64,000 nucleotides of DNA from Chthonomonas calidirosea (GCA_945882415.1 CAMCWC010000004.1:62001-126000), one strand, 5' to 3'; positions 42,434 through 51,986 are shown, counted from the stretch's first letter. Made by a program: numbers and translations. Notes: generated by a model not told the origin, from the letters alone.

Positions 42434-42727
42434 TTACGCTGAAAGCATCGACAAGAGAGTTGCTCGGGCTTCGTTAGACTGAGCAACCTTGTCGACGGGG
42501 GCTTTCGCAATGCGGTTTGACTTCTTGGTCAGACCCAAAACGAGCAGTCTGCGCATGCGCTTCTGCTCGCCCTGGAACACTTCCGGTTCCGACTCAAGCC
42601 GTCGTCTCGCCGACTTCCGCTTGTGTTGGAACTGGTGGTTGTTGTGGGTCTTCCGCCGGGTGATCTTCCCGGTTCCCGTTATCTTGAACCGCTTTGCCGC
42701 CGTCTTGTTTGTTTTGATCTTTGGCAT
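42434..42727 (-). CDS. rpmI: 50S ribosomal protein L35, C-terminally extended
   Basis: 97 residues against the usual 64-66. The first 65 are standard L35 ('[20 protein letters not shown]', '[16 protein letters not shown]', '[10 protein letters not shown]'); residues 68-97 are an extra helical tail. The ATG lies 134 nt inside infC in another frame, with only a distant GGAGG (14 bases) and a purine-rich AGAAGAAAG before it, so its translation probably depends on ribosomes finishing infC. Confidence 0.95.
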   Translation of the reverse strand: MPKIKTNKTAAKRFKITGTGKITRRKTHNNHQFQHKRKSARRRLESEPEVFQGEQKRMRRLLVLGLTKKSNRIAKAPVDKVAQSNEARATLLSMLSA

Positions 42728-43283
42728 CTTTCTTCTTCTGTCCTCCGGTGGAAGGCTTAGCGAGCAGAATCATGGTCATCATTCGTCCTTCCATTTGAGG
42801 AGCGCGTTCGACGATCGCGATATCTGCCACAAGTTCTGCGAACCTGTCCAACTTTTGCCGCCCGAGTTCAGGGTGAGTGACCTCACGGGCCCGGAACATA
42901 CACGTCACCTTGACTTTGTCGCCTTCAGCAATGAACTTCCTTGCTTTAGTGACGTTCGTCTGGATGTCGTTTTCCGCAATACGCGGACTAATCTTTATAC
43001 CCTTTACTTCCTGCTGGGGCTTCTTTTTGTTATTTCCCAGTTTCGATTCCAAGTATTTATGCTTGCCGTAGTCGATGATTCGGCATACGGGAGGATCAGC
43101 ATTTGGGGAAACCATCACAAGGTCGAGGCCTTGTTCTCTGGCCAATGTGAGCGCGGCTCGGCTTTGCATGATGCCAAGCTGCTTGTTATCAGCATCAACC
43201 ACACGAATTTCGCGGAACCGGAGCACACGCTCGTTGACGGGAGGACCCGGATCGGGTCGATTGTCTCTTCTAAATCTCTGGAT
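42594..43283 (-). CDS. infC: Translation initiation factor IF-3, probable AUC start
   Basis: 229 residues if begun at the ATC at 43283. The conserved start of IF-3, '[15 protein letters not shown]', lies upstream of the first GTG (43226), so that GTG cannot be the real start. The ATC has GAGG eight bases upstream and follows a consensus promoter (43319-43347) by about 30 bases. Both IF-3 domains are present ('[14 protein letters not shown]', '[15 protein letters not shown]', '[13 protein letters not shown]'). The last 46 residues are a disordered Gln/Asp/Pro tail read through the start of rpmI. Rare start codons in infC allow autoregulation in E. coli (AUU). Confidence 0.9.
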   Translation of the reverse strand: MQRFRRDNRPDPGPPVNERVLRFREIRVVDADNKQLGIMQSRAALTLAREQGLDLVMVSPNADPPVCRIIDYGKHKYLESKLGNNKKKPQQEVKGIKISPRIAENDIQTNVTKARKFIAEGDKVKVTCMFRAREVTHPELGRQKLDRFAELVADIAIVERAPQMEGRMMTMILLAKPSTGGQKKKDAKDQNKQDGGKAVQDNGNREDHPAEDPQQPPVPTQAEVGETTA

Positions 43284-43318
43284 GTTCGTAACCTCGTGCC
43301 AATTGTCGGCAGGAATCG

Positions 43319-43347
43319 AGTATATCTGGCCCCCGAGGGCTCGTCAA
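43319..43347 (-). promoter_or_regulatory. Sigma70-type promoter of infC
   Basis: On the minus strand: TTGACG (43347-43342), exactly 17 bases, TATACT (43324-43319). Transcription would start near 43311, giving a leader of about 28 bases with GAGG at 43295-43292 and the ATC at 43283. The divergent beta-oxidation gene starts 37 bases beyond the -35 box. Confidence 0.8.
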
Positions 43348-43384
43348 CTAAAAGCCCTTCTTACGTAGGACAATCGAGAGAAGC

Positions 43385-45559
43385 ATGAGCCAACCCAACT
43401 CCATCCGAAACGTGTGCGTCATTGGTGCGGGAACCATGGGAAGCGGGATTGCAGCCCACTTGGTCAACCTGGGATTGAAGGTCACTTTGCTCGACCAAAC
43501 AATGGAGCGCGCCGTTGTCGGCTTTGATCGCGCCAAGATGGCGAAGCCTCCCCACTTCTTCTTGCCGGAACGAGCGAATCAGGTTCGATTGGGCGGCGTT
43601 GACCTTAACTCGAACTGGATCCTTGAAGCAGATTGGGTGGTCGAGGCGGTGGCAGAAAAGCTCGAGATCAAGCGGGAGTTGTACGCCTCCATCGAGCCCA
43701 ATCTGCGGGACGATGCATTCATTTCCACCAACACAAGCGGCCTTGAGATCGCCCACCTTGCCGAAGGCCGATCCGACTCTTTTCGGCGCCGATTTGTTGG
43801 AACACATTTTTTTAATCCGCCACGATATCTCAAGCTCCTTGAACTGATTCCGACCGCCGAGACCGATCCTGCGGTTGTTCAGACTTTGACCGCGTTCCTA
43901 GAAGATTCCGTCGGTCGAAGGGTTGTGCCAGCCAAAGACACCCCTGGCTTCATTGCCAATCGCTACGGAATGTGGTGCATGTACCTTGCGACCCACGTCG
44001 CAGAAAAGCTTCGGCTGACCGTTGAGCAGGTCGATGCAATTACCGGCCCCTTCATTGGTCGGCCCAAGAGCGGGACGTTCCGTTTGAATGACCTAGTCGG
44101 GCTGGACGTGATGGAGGACATCGCGAGCAACTTGATTCAGCGATGCGTTAACGATGCGCATGTAGGCGTTTTGCACCGCCCGGAATCGATCAACTCGCTG
44201 ATGGCTCGTGGATTCCTGGGCGAAAAGTCCGGACAGGGTTACTATCGACGCGACGGAAAGCAACTGCTTTCATTCGATCTTGTGACGAACACCTATCGCG
44301 AGCGGATGGAGCCCGAACTGCCATCCATCTCAGAGTTCGGCAAACTGCCTCTTGCCGAGCGACTTCGTTCCGGACTCGCCGCGAAAGATGAAGTCGGCGA
44401 GTACCTGCGGATGTACCTGCTACCGATTCTGCGATACGCCAACGTGGTGAAAGAAGAGGTCTCGTATGGAGTGCAAGACTTCGACCAAGTAATGAAGTGG
44501 GGCTTTGGCTGGGAGATGGGGCCGTTCGAGATGATCGACGCCATCGGGGCAGAGCAGGTTGGCGTGGAGCCGGTCAAGTTCTATTCCGAACGCAAGATTC
44601 GGAGCTTCACCGGGGAATATGTCGAACCGGTTGCCCAACCAGAATACGTGACCCTCGCCGATTTGCCGGTTATCGAAGAGCATGAGACCTTCCGAGTTCA
44701 AGACTTGGGAGATGGCGTTCGGGCGGTTGTCCTGAAAACCAAGCTTGGGCTGATCACCCCCGCCCTGGTGGAGGGCCTGTCGCGATGGCTCACGAGCCAA
44801 TCGGACGCTCCGCTTGTGCTCACCACGCCCGGAAAGGCGTACAGCGTCGGTTTTGATCTCAACTTTTTCCACGACGCGATTCAGAAAGAAGACTGGGCGA
44901 GCATCGATGTCGCGCTGCAGGATTTGCAGACCCTCGGTGAGCTTCTTGAAGCGCGGCGAACGGTAGCGGCGATTCATGGCTATGGTCTTGGCGCGGGCTT
45001 TGAACTCGCTCGATCCTGCAGTCGAATTGTCGCGGCGGCAGATGCCCAGATTGGGCTACCCGAATCGAAGGTCGGGCTGTTGCCCGGCGGACGTGGCGTT
45101 ACTCTCATGCGGCTGAGACATCAAGCCACCTCGGCAACTCTCGCTGATGCCTGCTTAACCTTAACAGAAGGGAAGACGAGCATCAACGCGGATCAGGCCC
45201 GGTCATTCGGTTACCTTGGCCCAGATGACGTGACGTGCTACCACCCAGATCGCTTGCTGTGGCAAGCGAAGCAAGTTGCGCTCGAGGTTACGGTTTCCCA
45301 GCGGCCGGAATGGAAAGACGTCGTTGGGCCGACGGTCGGAATGATTGACCGACTGCAGAAAGAGAAAATGGCGAAGGGTGACCTGACCGAGTATGACGAG
45401 GTCATCGGGGATCGGCTGAAGGCGATTTTTGCGAAAACGAACTCGTACGAAAACGCCTTACGTATGGAGCGGTCCGAGTTCCTCGATCTATGTCAGCGCA
45501 ACCTGAGCCAAGTCAGATTGCGCCACATGATCGAGCATAAGACGGCGCTCCGAAACTAG
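43385..45559 (+). CDS. 3-hydroxyacyl-CoA dehydrogenase / enoyl-CoA hydratase fusion
   Basis: 724 residues. The order is dehydrogenase first: NAD site 'VCVIGAGTMGSGIAAHLVNL', 'STNTSGLEI', 'HFFNPPRYLKLLEL' (catalytic His), the two helical HCDH domains to about 410, then a crotonase domain (about 430-640) with 'GYGLGAGFELARSCS' and 'GLPESKVGLLPGGRGV'. This order is opposite to FadB/FadJ. It would hydrate and oxidise enoyl-CoA in beta-oxidation; an acyl-CoA dehydrogenase lies at 39428. Confidence 0.9.
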   Translation: MSQPNSIRNVCVIGAGTMGSGIAAHLVNLGLKVTLLDQTMERAVVGFDRAKMAKPPHFFLPERANQVRLGGVDLNSNWILEADWVVEAVAEKLEIKRELYASIEPNLRDDAFISTNTSGLEIAHLAEGRSDSFRRRFVGTHFFNPPRYLKLLELIPTAETDPAVVQTLTAFLEDSVGRRVVPAKDTPGFIANRYGMWCMYLATHVAEKLRLTVEQVDAITGPFIGRPKSGTFRLNDLVGLDVMEDIASNLIQRCVNDAHVGVLHRPESINSLMARGFLGEKSGQGYYRRDGKQLLSFDLVTNTYRERMEPELPSISEFGKLPLAERLRSGLAAKDEVGEYLRMYLLPILRYANVVKEEVSYGVQDFDQVMKWGFGWEMGPFEMIDAIGAEQVGVEPVKFYSERKIRSFTGEYVEPVAQPEYVTLADLPVIEEHETFRVQDLGDGVRAVVLKTKLGLITPALVEGLSRWLTSQSDAPLVLTTPGKAYSVGFDLNFFHDAIQKEDWASIDVALQDLQTLGELLEARRTVAAIHGYGLGAGFELARSCSRIVAAADAQIGLPESKVGLLPGGRGVTLMRLRHQATSATLADACLTLTEGKTSINADQARSFGYLGPDDVTCYHPDRLLWQAKQVALEVTVSQRPEWKDVVGPTVGMIDRLQKEKMAKGDLTEYDEVIGDRLKAIFAKTNSYENALRMERSEFLDLCQRNLSQVRLRHMIEHKTALRN

Positions 45560-45561
45560 CC

Positions 45562-46686
45562 TTAGTTGCTGGCGATGATTTCGACGTTCGCTCGCGGAAC
45601 GGTGACCTCTTCGCCAGAAGGCAGCTTCGCGGTGAGAACGCGGACTTCGGTGCCTGACTCGAGGACCTGCAGGGTCGCCGGAAGTCCAGTAACCGTTCCC
45701 AGTTCGCCAAAGTACGGTTCGCGGATCATTCGAATCGGGGTTCCGACCGTGAGTTCGAAGACATCCGCGGCGCGGACCGACTCCGCCTGATCTAGCGGGA
45801 GTGGGACAATGACCTCCGGGCGAATAACGCCGGCACGAATCTGAGTGGCGCCATTGACACTGGCTTCCTTTCCTTCCAAAGATCGGAAGAGGTCGAAGGT
45901 GCGCTGCGCCATGTTGAGGTAGCCGAAGCCTTCGGTGACGACGAGGGTGAGCGGAATGTTTTCCGAGCCGGTAATCGCTACGCCGATGTCGTAGCCAAGG
46001 AAATTGATCAGATCCTCGTCTCGCAATCCGCCGGCGACAAGGGCGATAACACCAACGCTGGCGGCTTTCTTGATTGCGCTCAGCGCCATTCCCGCGCCGC
46101 CGATGAGAATCTTGCCCCGGTCGCTTTCGTGGATGTGATCGGCCTCTAGAACGCTTTCAGGAGAGTTCGCCGCAACGCGGATGGTTCCAACGCGCTCGCC
46201 GCCAACACCGAAGATGCCCTGGACCATGGCGGCTCGGGTCTCGACAATCGCGCCTTCATCTGGGAGCACATCAACGATCCGCCCTTTGATGTAGGCGTTG
46301 ATTTCGACCGGGATCGATGGCTCTCGAATGAGCACGTTTCCGGTGACTTCGGAGACGGATTCGATCGTGCCGGTGAAGTCCGCTTCAACCTTCGTTTTGA
46401 AGAAGCCCATCAGGCCTTTGGTCTCGGCGATAACATCGCCCTTTGTAACCTTAGCTCCTGGCTTCAGGGGGAAGACCGATGGGACGTCGCGGGCTTCGAT
46501 GCCGAGCTTATCGGCCATTTTCATGGTTTGCAGCACGCCCGGAAGCATGGCCACGGCGACCACGGAATCGGGTTCTACGTGGTCACTAACTTTCACGAGT
46601 ACGTCGCCTTTGATCGGAAGGCGTCGAAGGCGACGTACAAAGATGTCACCGCTTACGGTTAGTCCCGGGGTGTATGCGCTAGCCAA
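45562..46686 (-). CDS. Conserved barrel/KOW-like protein of unknown function
   Basis: 374 residues, no signal peptide. The N-terminal part has a 'VLVKVSDHVEPDSVVA' barrel-sandwich look, the centre is Gly-rich alternating strands ('GKILIGGAGMALSAIKKAAS', 'GVIALVAGGLRDEDL'), and the end ('EPYFGELGTVTGLPATLQVL', 'VTVPRANVEII') is like the KOW motif of NusG/L24 proteins. I do not recognise the family by name. 18 nt downstream of the oxidoreductase gene. Confidence 0.65.
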   Translation of the reverse strand: MASAYTPGLTVSGDIFVRRLRRLPIKGDVLVKVSDHVEPDSVVAVAMLPGVLQTMKMADKLGIEARDVPSVFPLKPGAKVTKGDVIAETKGLMGFFKTKVEADFTGTIESVSEVTGNVLIREPSIPVEINAYIKGRIVDVLPDEGAIVETRAAMVQGIFGVGGERVGTIRVAANSPESVLEADHIHESDRGKILIGGAGMALSAIKKAASVGVIALVAGGLRDEDLINFLGYDIGVAITGSENIPLTLVVTEGFGYLNMAQRTFDLFRSLEGKEASVNGATQIRAGVIRPEVIVPLPLDQAESVRAADVFELTVGTPIRMIREPYFGELGTVTGLPATLQVLESGTEVRVLTAKLPSGEEVTVPRANVEIIASN

Positions 46687-46704
46687 AGTAGTGGCAGTTT
46701 ACAT

Positions 46705-47811
46705 TCATCCAACGGGAAGGAATTCGTGAAGCTCGGTTTCGCCGAGCGCCGCCGGTCGAACCAGCTCAGAACTCAAGTGAATGTGCTGAGATGTCGTGCT
46801 GCTTTGTTCAAAGGCATGCATCACCTCAAGCACGTGCCCGGCAAGTTCGCCGCTTGCTCGGTGAGGGCGACCATCGCGGATCGCGATAGCCATATCAAGA
46901 ACGCCAACTCCGCGCGAGTTGCCGTTGAACCCATGTAGGTTTGGCACAACTTCCCACTCGGCTTGACCGCGCTGGCGAATCTGAACCTCACCACCAAAAC
47001 CGTTCGGGTCTGGAACCAAGAGCGAGCCCTCCGTGCCGTAAACGATGATGCTAGGAACCTTGCTGTACCAAACGTCAAAGCTGGTGGTGATTTCGCCGAC
47101 CGCGCCGTTTTGGAAGTCCATGATTCCGGCGATATGGGTTGGGGTTTCGACTTCGATGACCTTGCCGTGCTTTGGCTGGCTGGTGATCGTGCGAGTAGGG
47201 AAGGTTATTCGCGTTGAACCGGTGACCCGCTTGACCGAGCCGATCATGTTGGCGAGAGCGGTGAGATAGTACGGACCCATGTCTAGCATTGGTCCACCGC
47301 CGCGCTCGTAATAGAACTCCGGCGACGGGTGCCAAGACTCGTGACCATGGCAAAGCATGAAGGAGTGGGAGCCAATCGGCTCGCCGATGTCGCCGCGATC
47401 AATGGCGGCTCGTGCGGTTTGATGTCCGCCGCCAAGGAACGTGTCGGGTGCTCCGCCGACGCGAACCCCCTTTTCTTTTGATGTTTGAAGAAGCTGCTGC
47501 GCTTCAGCAAGGTTTACGGTCAGCGGCTTTTCGTTGTAGACATGCTTGCCGTTTTCGACGGCGGCCTGGGCAACGGAGGCGTGCGCCTTTGGAATCGTGA
47601 GATTCAAAACTAGGTCCACGTCCGGATGGGCAATCAGTTCGTCGGGGCTCAGGGCAAGCGGAACGCCGTTCTTTTCCGCCGCTTGCTTGGCTCGATCGAG
47701 GTCCAAATCTGCCACGGCAACAATCGAAGTCGCGGTGTACTTTCCAAGGTTCTCGAAGTAAATGCCGCTGATGTTTCCGCACCCGACGATGCCAATCTTC
47801 AATGGACTCAT
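46705..47811 (-). CDS. Gfo/Idh/MocA-family oxidoreductase
   Basis: 368 residues. N-terminal Rossmann site 'IGIVGCGNISGIYFENLGKY', 'VLNLTIPKAHASVAQAAVEN', 'HVYNEKPLTV' (the EKP catalytic Lys), then the alpha/beta substrate domain ('GGGPMLDMGPYYLTALANMI'). Such enzymes use NAD(P) to oxidise or reduce sugars and cyclitols; the substrate is unknown. Confidence 0.88.
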   Translation of the reverse strand: MSPLKIGIVGCGNISGIYFENLGKYTATSIVAVADLDLDRAKQAAEKNGVPLALSPDELIAHPDVDLVLNLTIPKAHASVAQAAVENGKHVYNEKPLTVNLAEAQQLLQTSKEKGVRVGGAPDTFLGGGHQTARAAIDRGDIGEPIGSHSFMLCHGHESWHPSPEFYYERGGGPMLDMGPYYLTALANMIGSVKRVTGSTRITFPTRTITSQPKHGKVIEVETPTHIAGIMDFQNGAVGEITTSFDVWYSKVPSIIVYGTEGSLLVPDPNGFGGEVQIRQRGQAEWEVVPNLHGFNGNSRGVGVLDMAIAIRDGRPHRASGELAGHVLEVMHAFEQSSTTSQHIHLSSELVRPAALGETELHEFLPVG

Positions 47812-47843
47812 GGCAAGTACGGTACCCAGTTAGAGACCGCAGG

Positions 47844-47880
47844 AAAAAGCCTCCTTCATTGCCTAGGCACCGAAGGAGGC
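47844..47880 (-). terminator. Terminator of the secreted-protein gene
   Basis: On the minus strand GCCTCCTTC/GAAGGAGGC, a perfect 9-bp stem with a 14-base loop, followed by T5. It begins 7 nt after the stop of the gene at 47888. Confidence 0.9.
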
Positions 47881-47887
47881 GAGTGGG

Positions 47888-49285
47888 TTAGTTGATGTTA
47901 GCGGATACGGATCCGTACGAGGTAGAGCCTGGATTCCAGATCCAGGGGGTGCCATTACGAGTTCCGCTCAACCGGAACTCAATTGCGTTGCCAGACTTTG
48001 CGTAGACGGTGTACAGGGTGCCATAGGTCATCGTCAGCAGTCCGCCACTGTTCCCGCCGGTTCCTGCGGCATTAAAGGTGGCTGGTGCCCCAAACGTCGC
48101 ACCGGAGATGATTCCTTGCAAGTTACTCGTGAAAGTTGGCCCAACGAAGAAGTTGGAACTCAAGGCTCCCGAGTACGAAGTGATCTTTCGATCGACTCTG
48201 GTGCCCGGAAGGCCCCACGCTCGGCGGAATCCGCTGATGGTCACCGCGAAGGAGTTCACGCCTCCACCTTGCTGCCCGGGGCCGGCAGAGCCAGAGACGG
48301 GTTGAAGGGTGGCATTTAGAGTTTGGCTGAACGCCGAGGTATCGAGCGTCGTGGCGGCGATTAGCGTGGTCAAAGCGCCTTGTGTTCCGGTGAACTCCAC
48401 GGTGTATGCACCAGGAGCGATGCCGTTGAGATCTGGCATCAACACCTTCTGTCCGACGTTCGCCGCGAACGGTCCGGCTTGGGTGTAAGTGACACCGTTG
48501 ATCGTGTACTGGATTTCATCCAAGTTGATGTCCGGCACAACGACGACGCTGGGTCGATCTGGGTTATTGGTGTCTTGAACTCTCGCCAGGTTGAGGATGA
48601 TGTCGTCAACCGCCAAGTTCTTAAGCTTGATCGTAGTGGTTCCGCTCACTCGACTGTTGGCATAGAACGGGGAAACCGTATTTACGCTGGAGAAGTTGTA
48701 GGCGGTGTTGCTGGCACTGCTGCAAGAAAGTTCAACGGCCGAGTACGTTTCACCCATGTGAGTGATTGTCTCGGAGGTCGACACGCCTTGTGCGTAGCTC
48801 GAATTCCGACCAGCATTGAAAGAGAACGGGGAAGCTCCAGTTGCCGATTCTGTAGTGGTAGCGGTGCCGGTTCCTGCGGAAGTAGAGGGAGTTGCAAACG
48901 AGTTTGTCGAGATGAAGAACGAGTAAGGCGTTCCTGGTGCACCGCGAACGAAGGCCTTAACCCGGACTACATCGCTAGTCGTATTGGATACGTTTGGAGC
49001 AAGAAGCTCGTGATTGTAAACGTTTTGGGCAGATCGCTTGATCGAGAGCGTGCCGTCCGCACTCAGGATCTGAACTGCGTGGTCCAGGTAAGCGTTACCT
49101 GAATTATACGAAACGGATGCTTGAGCCCTCTGGCTCCAAGAAACCGCATCACTGGTCGTAACGGGTAACGTCCTCGTTACTGCGTTGGCCCTAACCTCCG
49201 CATCAACTTGGAATACAACAGACGGTTGCGCAAAAGCAAAAAGTGGTGTACAGCAAACTGCTGCGGCGAGAAGCTCTCTAACCAT
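47888..49285 (-). CDS. Secreted protein of unknown function
   Basis: 465 residues with a signal peptide (about 1-19, 'LFAFAQ'). Entirely beta-rich, high in Ser, Thr, Asn and Gly, like surface or extracellular matrix proteins ('STNSFATPSTSAGTGTATTT'). No PEP-CTERM tail, lipobox or sortase signal is visible. Function unknown. Confidence 0.65.
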   Translation of the reverse strand: MVRELLAAAVCCTPLFAFAQPSVVFQVDAEVRANAVTRTLPVTTSDAVSWSQRAQASVSYNSGNAYLDHAVQILSADGTLSIKRSAQNVYNHELLAPNVSNTTSDVVRVKAFVRGAPGTPYSFFISTNSFATPSTSAGTGTATTTESATGASPFSFNAGRNSSYAQGVSTSETITHMGETYSAVELSCSSASNTAYNFSSVNTVSPFYANSRVSGTTTIKLKNLAVDDIILNLARVQDTNNPDRPSVVVVPDINLDEIQYTINGVTYTQAGPFAANVGQKVLMPDLNGIAPGAYTVEFTGTQGALTTLIAATTLDTSAFSQTLNATLQPVSGSAGPGQQGGGVNSFAVTISGFRRAWGLPGTRVDRKITSYSGALSSNFFVGPTFTSNLQGIISGATFGAPATFNAAGTGGNSGGLLTMTYGTLYTVYAKSGNAIEFRLSGTRNGTPWIWNPGSTSYGSVSANIN

Positions 49286-49354
49286 ACATTGGCATGATCG
49301 TCAGAAAATCCCGAAGGTTCTGTGACGGTAGCAAAATACGGTATTTTTTGCAGG

Positions 49355-50686
49355 TTAGTTGTCCTGAACAGTTGCGATTGCTTGATCAAGAATTGTGATG
49401 AAGTGCGCAATTTCATCTTCGGTGACCGACAAATTTGGCCGAGTGCGGATCGATCTTGAACCTGCACCTAGTAAAAGTGTCTGATATTCGGTCAGTGCAA
49501 CGTCGATTAGTCGCGCTTTTCGGGACGTTGAATCTAAAGATATCCCTTGATATAAGCCAAGGCCGCGCACGTTCCGAACCATTGGGAAGTATTTGCTTAC
49601 GAGATCTCTTAAACCCTTGGCAAGTAGCTCACCTTTGATTGCCGCTTTAGAAATCAAGTCTTCCTGTTCAATGATCTCGAATTCACGAACAACACGCACC
49701 ATATCAGCCAAGGAGCCTCCCCAGGTCGAATCCAGAACGCCGACATCTTCGAGTGGTTCAACCATATAAACCACGCCGTTGCCGAACTTCTTTCCGGTCG
49801 CGATGGCCATGGGAGGGTATGGAAGATCAAAGTGATCTATCGCCCACATCTTTCCGGTTGCCCCAAGCCCAGTTTGGACTTCGTCGAAGCCTAGGTACAC
49901 GTCGTACTTGTGGGCGAGTTCGGAAAGGCCCTGGAAGAACTGAGGGATCGCTACTCGGTGACCGCCCGCACCTTGAATTGGCTCAACGATGATTCCAACA
50001 ATTTCATCGCTCATGAGCGATAGCGCGCTTTCAACTTGCTGAAGCGAATGTTCAGCGGCGCGAAGGTTCTCTTCTTCCGATAAGTCGCTGCTGTACGAAG
50101 GGAAGGGCAACTTGATATTTCCGGTAGTAGTGAGTCCAAGGAAGTCCTTCGTCGCAACCGGGTCAATGGTTTGCGTCACACCAAGAGCAAAAACCGTTCG
50201 GCCATGAAAGGCCTTGTCAAAGTACAGGAATCGGCGGTGTCCGCTCGGCCCACCTTTCTTTGCTCGCTTCTGGTTGAACTTGGCAACCAGGTATTTCATC
50301 ATGTTTTCGACCGCTTCGGCGCCGGAGTTCACGGCGTAGACTTCGAGCTTGTCGCTCTTCATGATCTCCGGGGCGATTCGGTAGAGAAGCTGGTAGTAGT
50401 CCAGACATTCTTTCGTTAGAAAGTCTGGGTTGGCGACTTTATTGTTCGCGGCCACCACAAGACGTTTGGTGTACTCCGGCTCGTACAAGCCGGGGTGGTT
50501 GTGGCCGATGAGCTTGCTGCCGTAGTATCCGGCCCAGTCGAACAGGCGCTGCCCGTCCACCGTTTCCAAGTACATCCCCTCCCCCTTCGCAATGTCGAGA
50601 ACGAAGGGATATGGCTCGGCGATCACAAACTCGGAAAGCTCGGTGAGCATGCGTTGCGAGATCGGGCCGGGGAAAACGGAGGACAT
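49355..50686 (-). CDS. lat: L-lysine 6-aminotransferase-like class III transaminase
   Basis: 443 residues. PLP motifs 'YAVNSGAEAVENMMKYL', 'DKAFHGRTVFALGVT', 'LGFDEVQTGLGATGKMWAI' and the Schiff-base Lys in 'IATGKKFGNGVV' fit class III; 'STWGGSLADMVR' is typical of lysine 6-transaminase Lat. It would move the epsilon amino group of Lys to 2-oxoglutarate in lysine breakdown or piperidine-carboxylate formation. Ornithine-type transaminases are the main alternative. Confidence 0.78.
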   Translation of the reverse strand: MSSVFPGPISQRMLTELSEFVIAEPYPFVLDIAKGEGMYLETVDGQRLFDWAGYYGSKLIGHNHPGLYEPEYTKRLVVAANNKVANPDFLTKECLDYYQLLYRIAPEIMKSDKLEVYAVNSGAEAVENMMKYLVAKFNQKRAKKGGPSGHRRFLYFDKAFHGRTVFALGVTQTIDPVATKDFLGLTTTGNIKLPFPSYSSDLSEEENLRAAEHSLQQVESALSLMSDEIVGIIVEPIQGAGGHRVAIPQFFQGLSELAHKYDVYLGFDEVQTGLGATGKMWAIDHFDLPYPPMAIATGKKFGNGVVYMVEPLEDVGVLDSTWGGSLADMVRVVREFEIIEQEDLISKAAIKGELLAKGLRDLVSKYFPMVRNVRGLGLYQGISLDSTSRKARLIDVALTEYQTLLLGAGSRSIRTRPNLSVTEDEIAHFITILDQAIATVQDN

Positions 50687-50790
50687 TCAATGATTGTGAA
50701 CCCTCGGGGACGGTTTGAACGTAGCGCAAAGCTGGTGCCAACGTCCTATCGGAGATAATCCGCATTGGTACCATTCGCAATCGAGAAAAC

Positions 50791-51213
50791 ATGAAGAACA
50801 ATCACCCCCTTTGGCTCACGTCAGTAGTTATTGCCGTTTCGGCCCTATCTGGGTGCGGTGGCACTTCGTTTGTTCAGGCCGTCCCTACGACCCTCAACTT
50901 CGCGACCACAGATTCGGCAAACACGCAAATCGTCGTGACCCGCAGCAACCGGGTGCCGGGTGCTGGTCAGGAATGCACTTTGTCTTCCCAACCTGAGTGG
51001 TGCTCCAACCCGAGCATTCAGGAATTGCGCTTCGATGTCCAGCCCTCATTCACGCTTTACCGCGCGTACGTGGTCAACACCTCTCCGAACGATCGAGTTT
51101 GCAGCATTCGCGTCACCCGCAAGGGAACCAACGAGACGTACCAAAAGGTCGTCCCGGCGAACTCGACCGTGTGGTTCTGGGAACTCGGAATCGACACGGT
51201 CGAGCGACGCTGA
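50791..51213 (+). CDS. Small lipoprotein of unknown function
   Basis: 140 residues with a lipoprotein signal peptide and lipobox 'SALSGC' (Cys22), so it should be processed by Lgt and LspA. The mature part is a small beta domain with four further Cys ('ECTLSSQPEWC', 'DRVCSI'). Function unknown. It converges on the riboswitch-controlled pseudopilin, 2 nt apart. Confidence 0.65.
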   Translation: MKNNHPLWLTSVVIAVSALSGCGGTSFVQAVPTTLNFATTDSANTQIVVTRSNRVPGAGQECTLSSQPEWCSNPSIQELRFDVQPSFTLYRAYVVNTSPNDRVCSIRVTRKGTNETYQKVVPANSTVWFWELGIDTVERR

Positions 51214-51215
51214 TC

Positions 51216-51980
51216 CTATTCGAGATCGAACAGTTCGTCGGTCGAAAAGTCTCCGTCTCGGTCTAGCTCACCTAGCTGGACCGGGTTGAACTCGGACTCG
51301 TTGTAGGCACCGCCATAGCCAAAGGTTCCGCGTCGAAGCTTCGGCCGCAAGGCTGATGCGTGCCCATCGGCCCACGCCACTAACCCGGTGCTCAGATGTC
51401 GCCCGTGGAAGGTTGGGTACTCGCTGGACGGGGGCTCCAGGTAGGTATTGCCCTCAAGCTGATGCGGCAGGCCGAAGCTCATCCGCGCGGAGGTACCAAA
51501 GGCAACGGTGTCGGCAACCGATCCCACCGCGCCATAGTTCACGGGCTTTGCCACCTCGTTGTAGGTCGGCGGAACGTAATCCGTCGGGCTGAGATAGTTG
51601 TAGTTGTATCCGTAGCCAGTGAGTCCAACCGTGGTCCGCAAAGTGTCCGGGAATGCCGGGTCGGTTTGAATTCCTTTGTTCTTGGTGTACGGAAAGAGCA
51701 GCCCCTCGTTTTCTCTAAGGGTAGCTCCGTCGAAGCTGCCCCACCAGTAAAACACCTTGCCTGAAGCGGCGGAGCCGGTAGCGACGCGCATCATGGTGTC
51801 GTCGTAGTCGTTGCCGTAAAGCAACCAGGCGAGGCCGATCTGTTTCAGGTTGCTCAGCGACTGGGTCTTTTTTGCGGCGGCCTTGGCTTGGGCGAAGACG
51901 GGGAAGAGAATGGCGGCGAGAATCGCAATGATGGCGATGACGACGAGAAGCTCAATGAGAGTAAACGCTCGATTCTTCAT
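51216..51980 (-). CDS. Pseudopilin with H-X9-DG domain, riboswitch-controlled
   Basis: 254 residues from the ATG at 51980, whose GAGGT site lies six bases upstream; a GTG at 51992 would put that site inside the gene. Prepilin leader '[20 protein letters not shown]', cleavage before Phe, Glu+5. The C-terminal '[12 protein letters not shown]' is the H-X9-DG motif. Same family as the gene at 5768. A cobalamin riboswitch precedes it directly and the Shine-Dalgarno site is in a hairpin. Its job is unknown; surface display or secretion is the family expectation. Confidence 0.87.
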   Translation of the reverse strand: MKNRAFTLIELLVVIAIIAILAAILFPVFAQAKAAAKKTQSLSNLKQIGLAWLLYGNDYDDTMMRVATGSAASGKVFYWWGSFDGATLRENEGLLFPYTKNKGIQTDPAFPDTLRTTVGLTGYGYNYNYLSPTDYVPPTYNEVAKPVNYGAVGSVADTVAFGTSARMSFGLPHQLEGNTYLEPPSSEYPTFHGRHLSTGLVAWADGHASALRPKLRRGTFGYGGAYNESEFNPVQLGELDRDGDFSTDELFDLE

Positions 51981-51986
51981 GAATAA

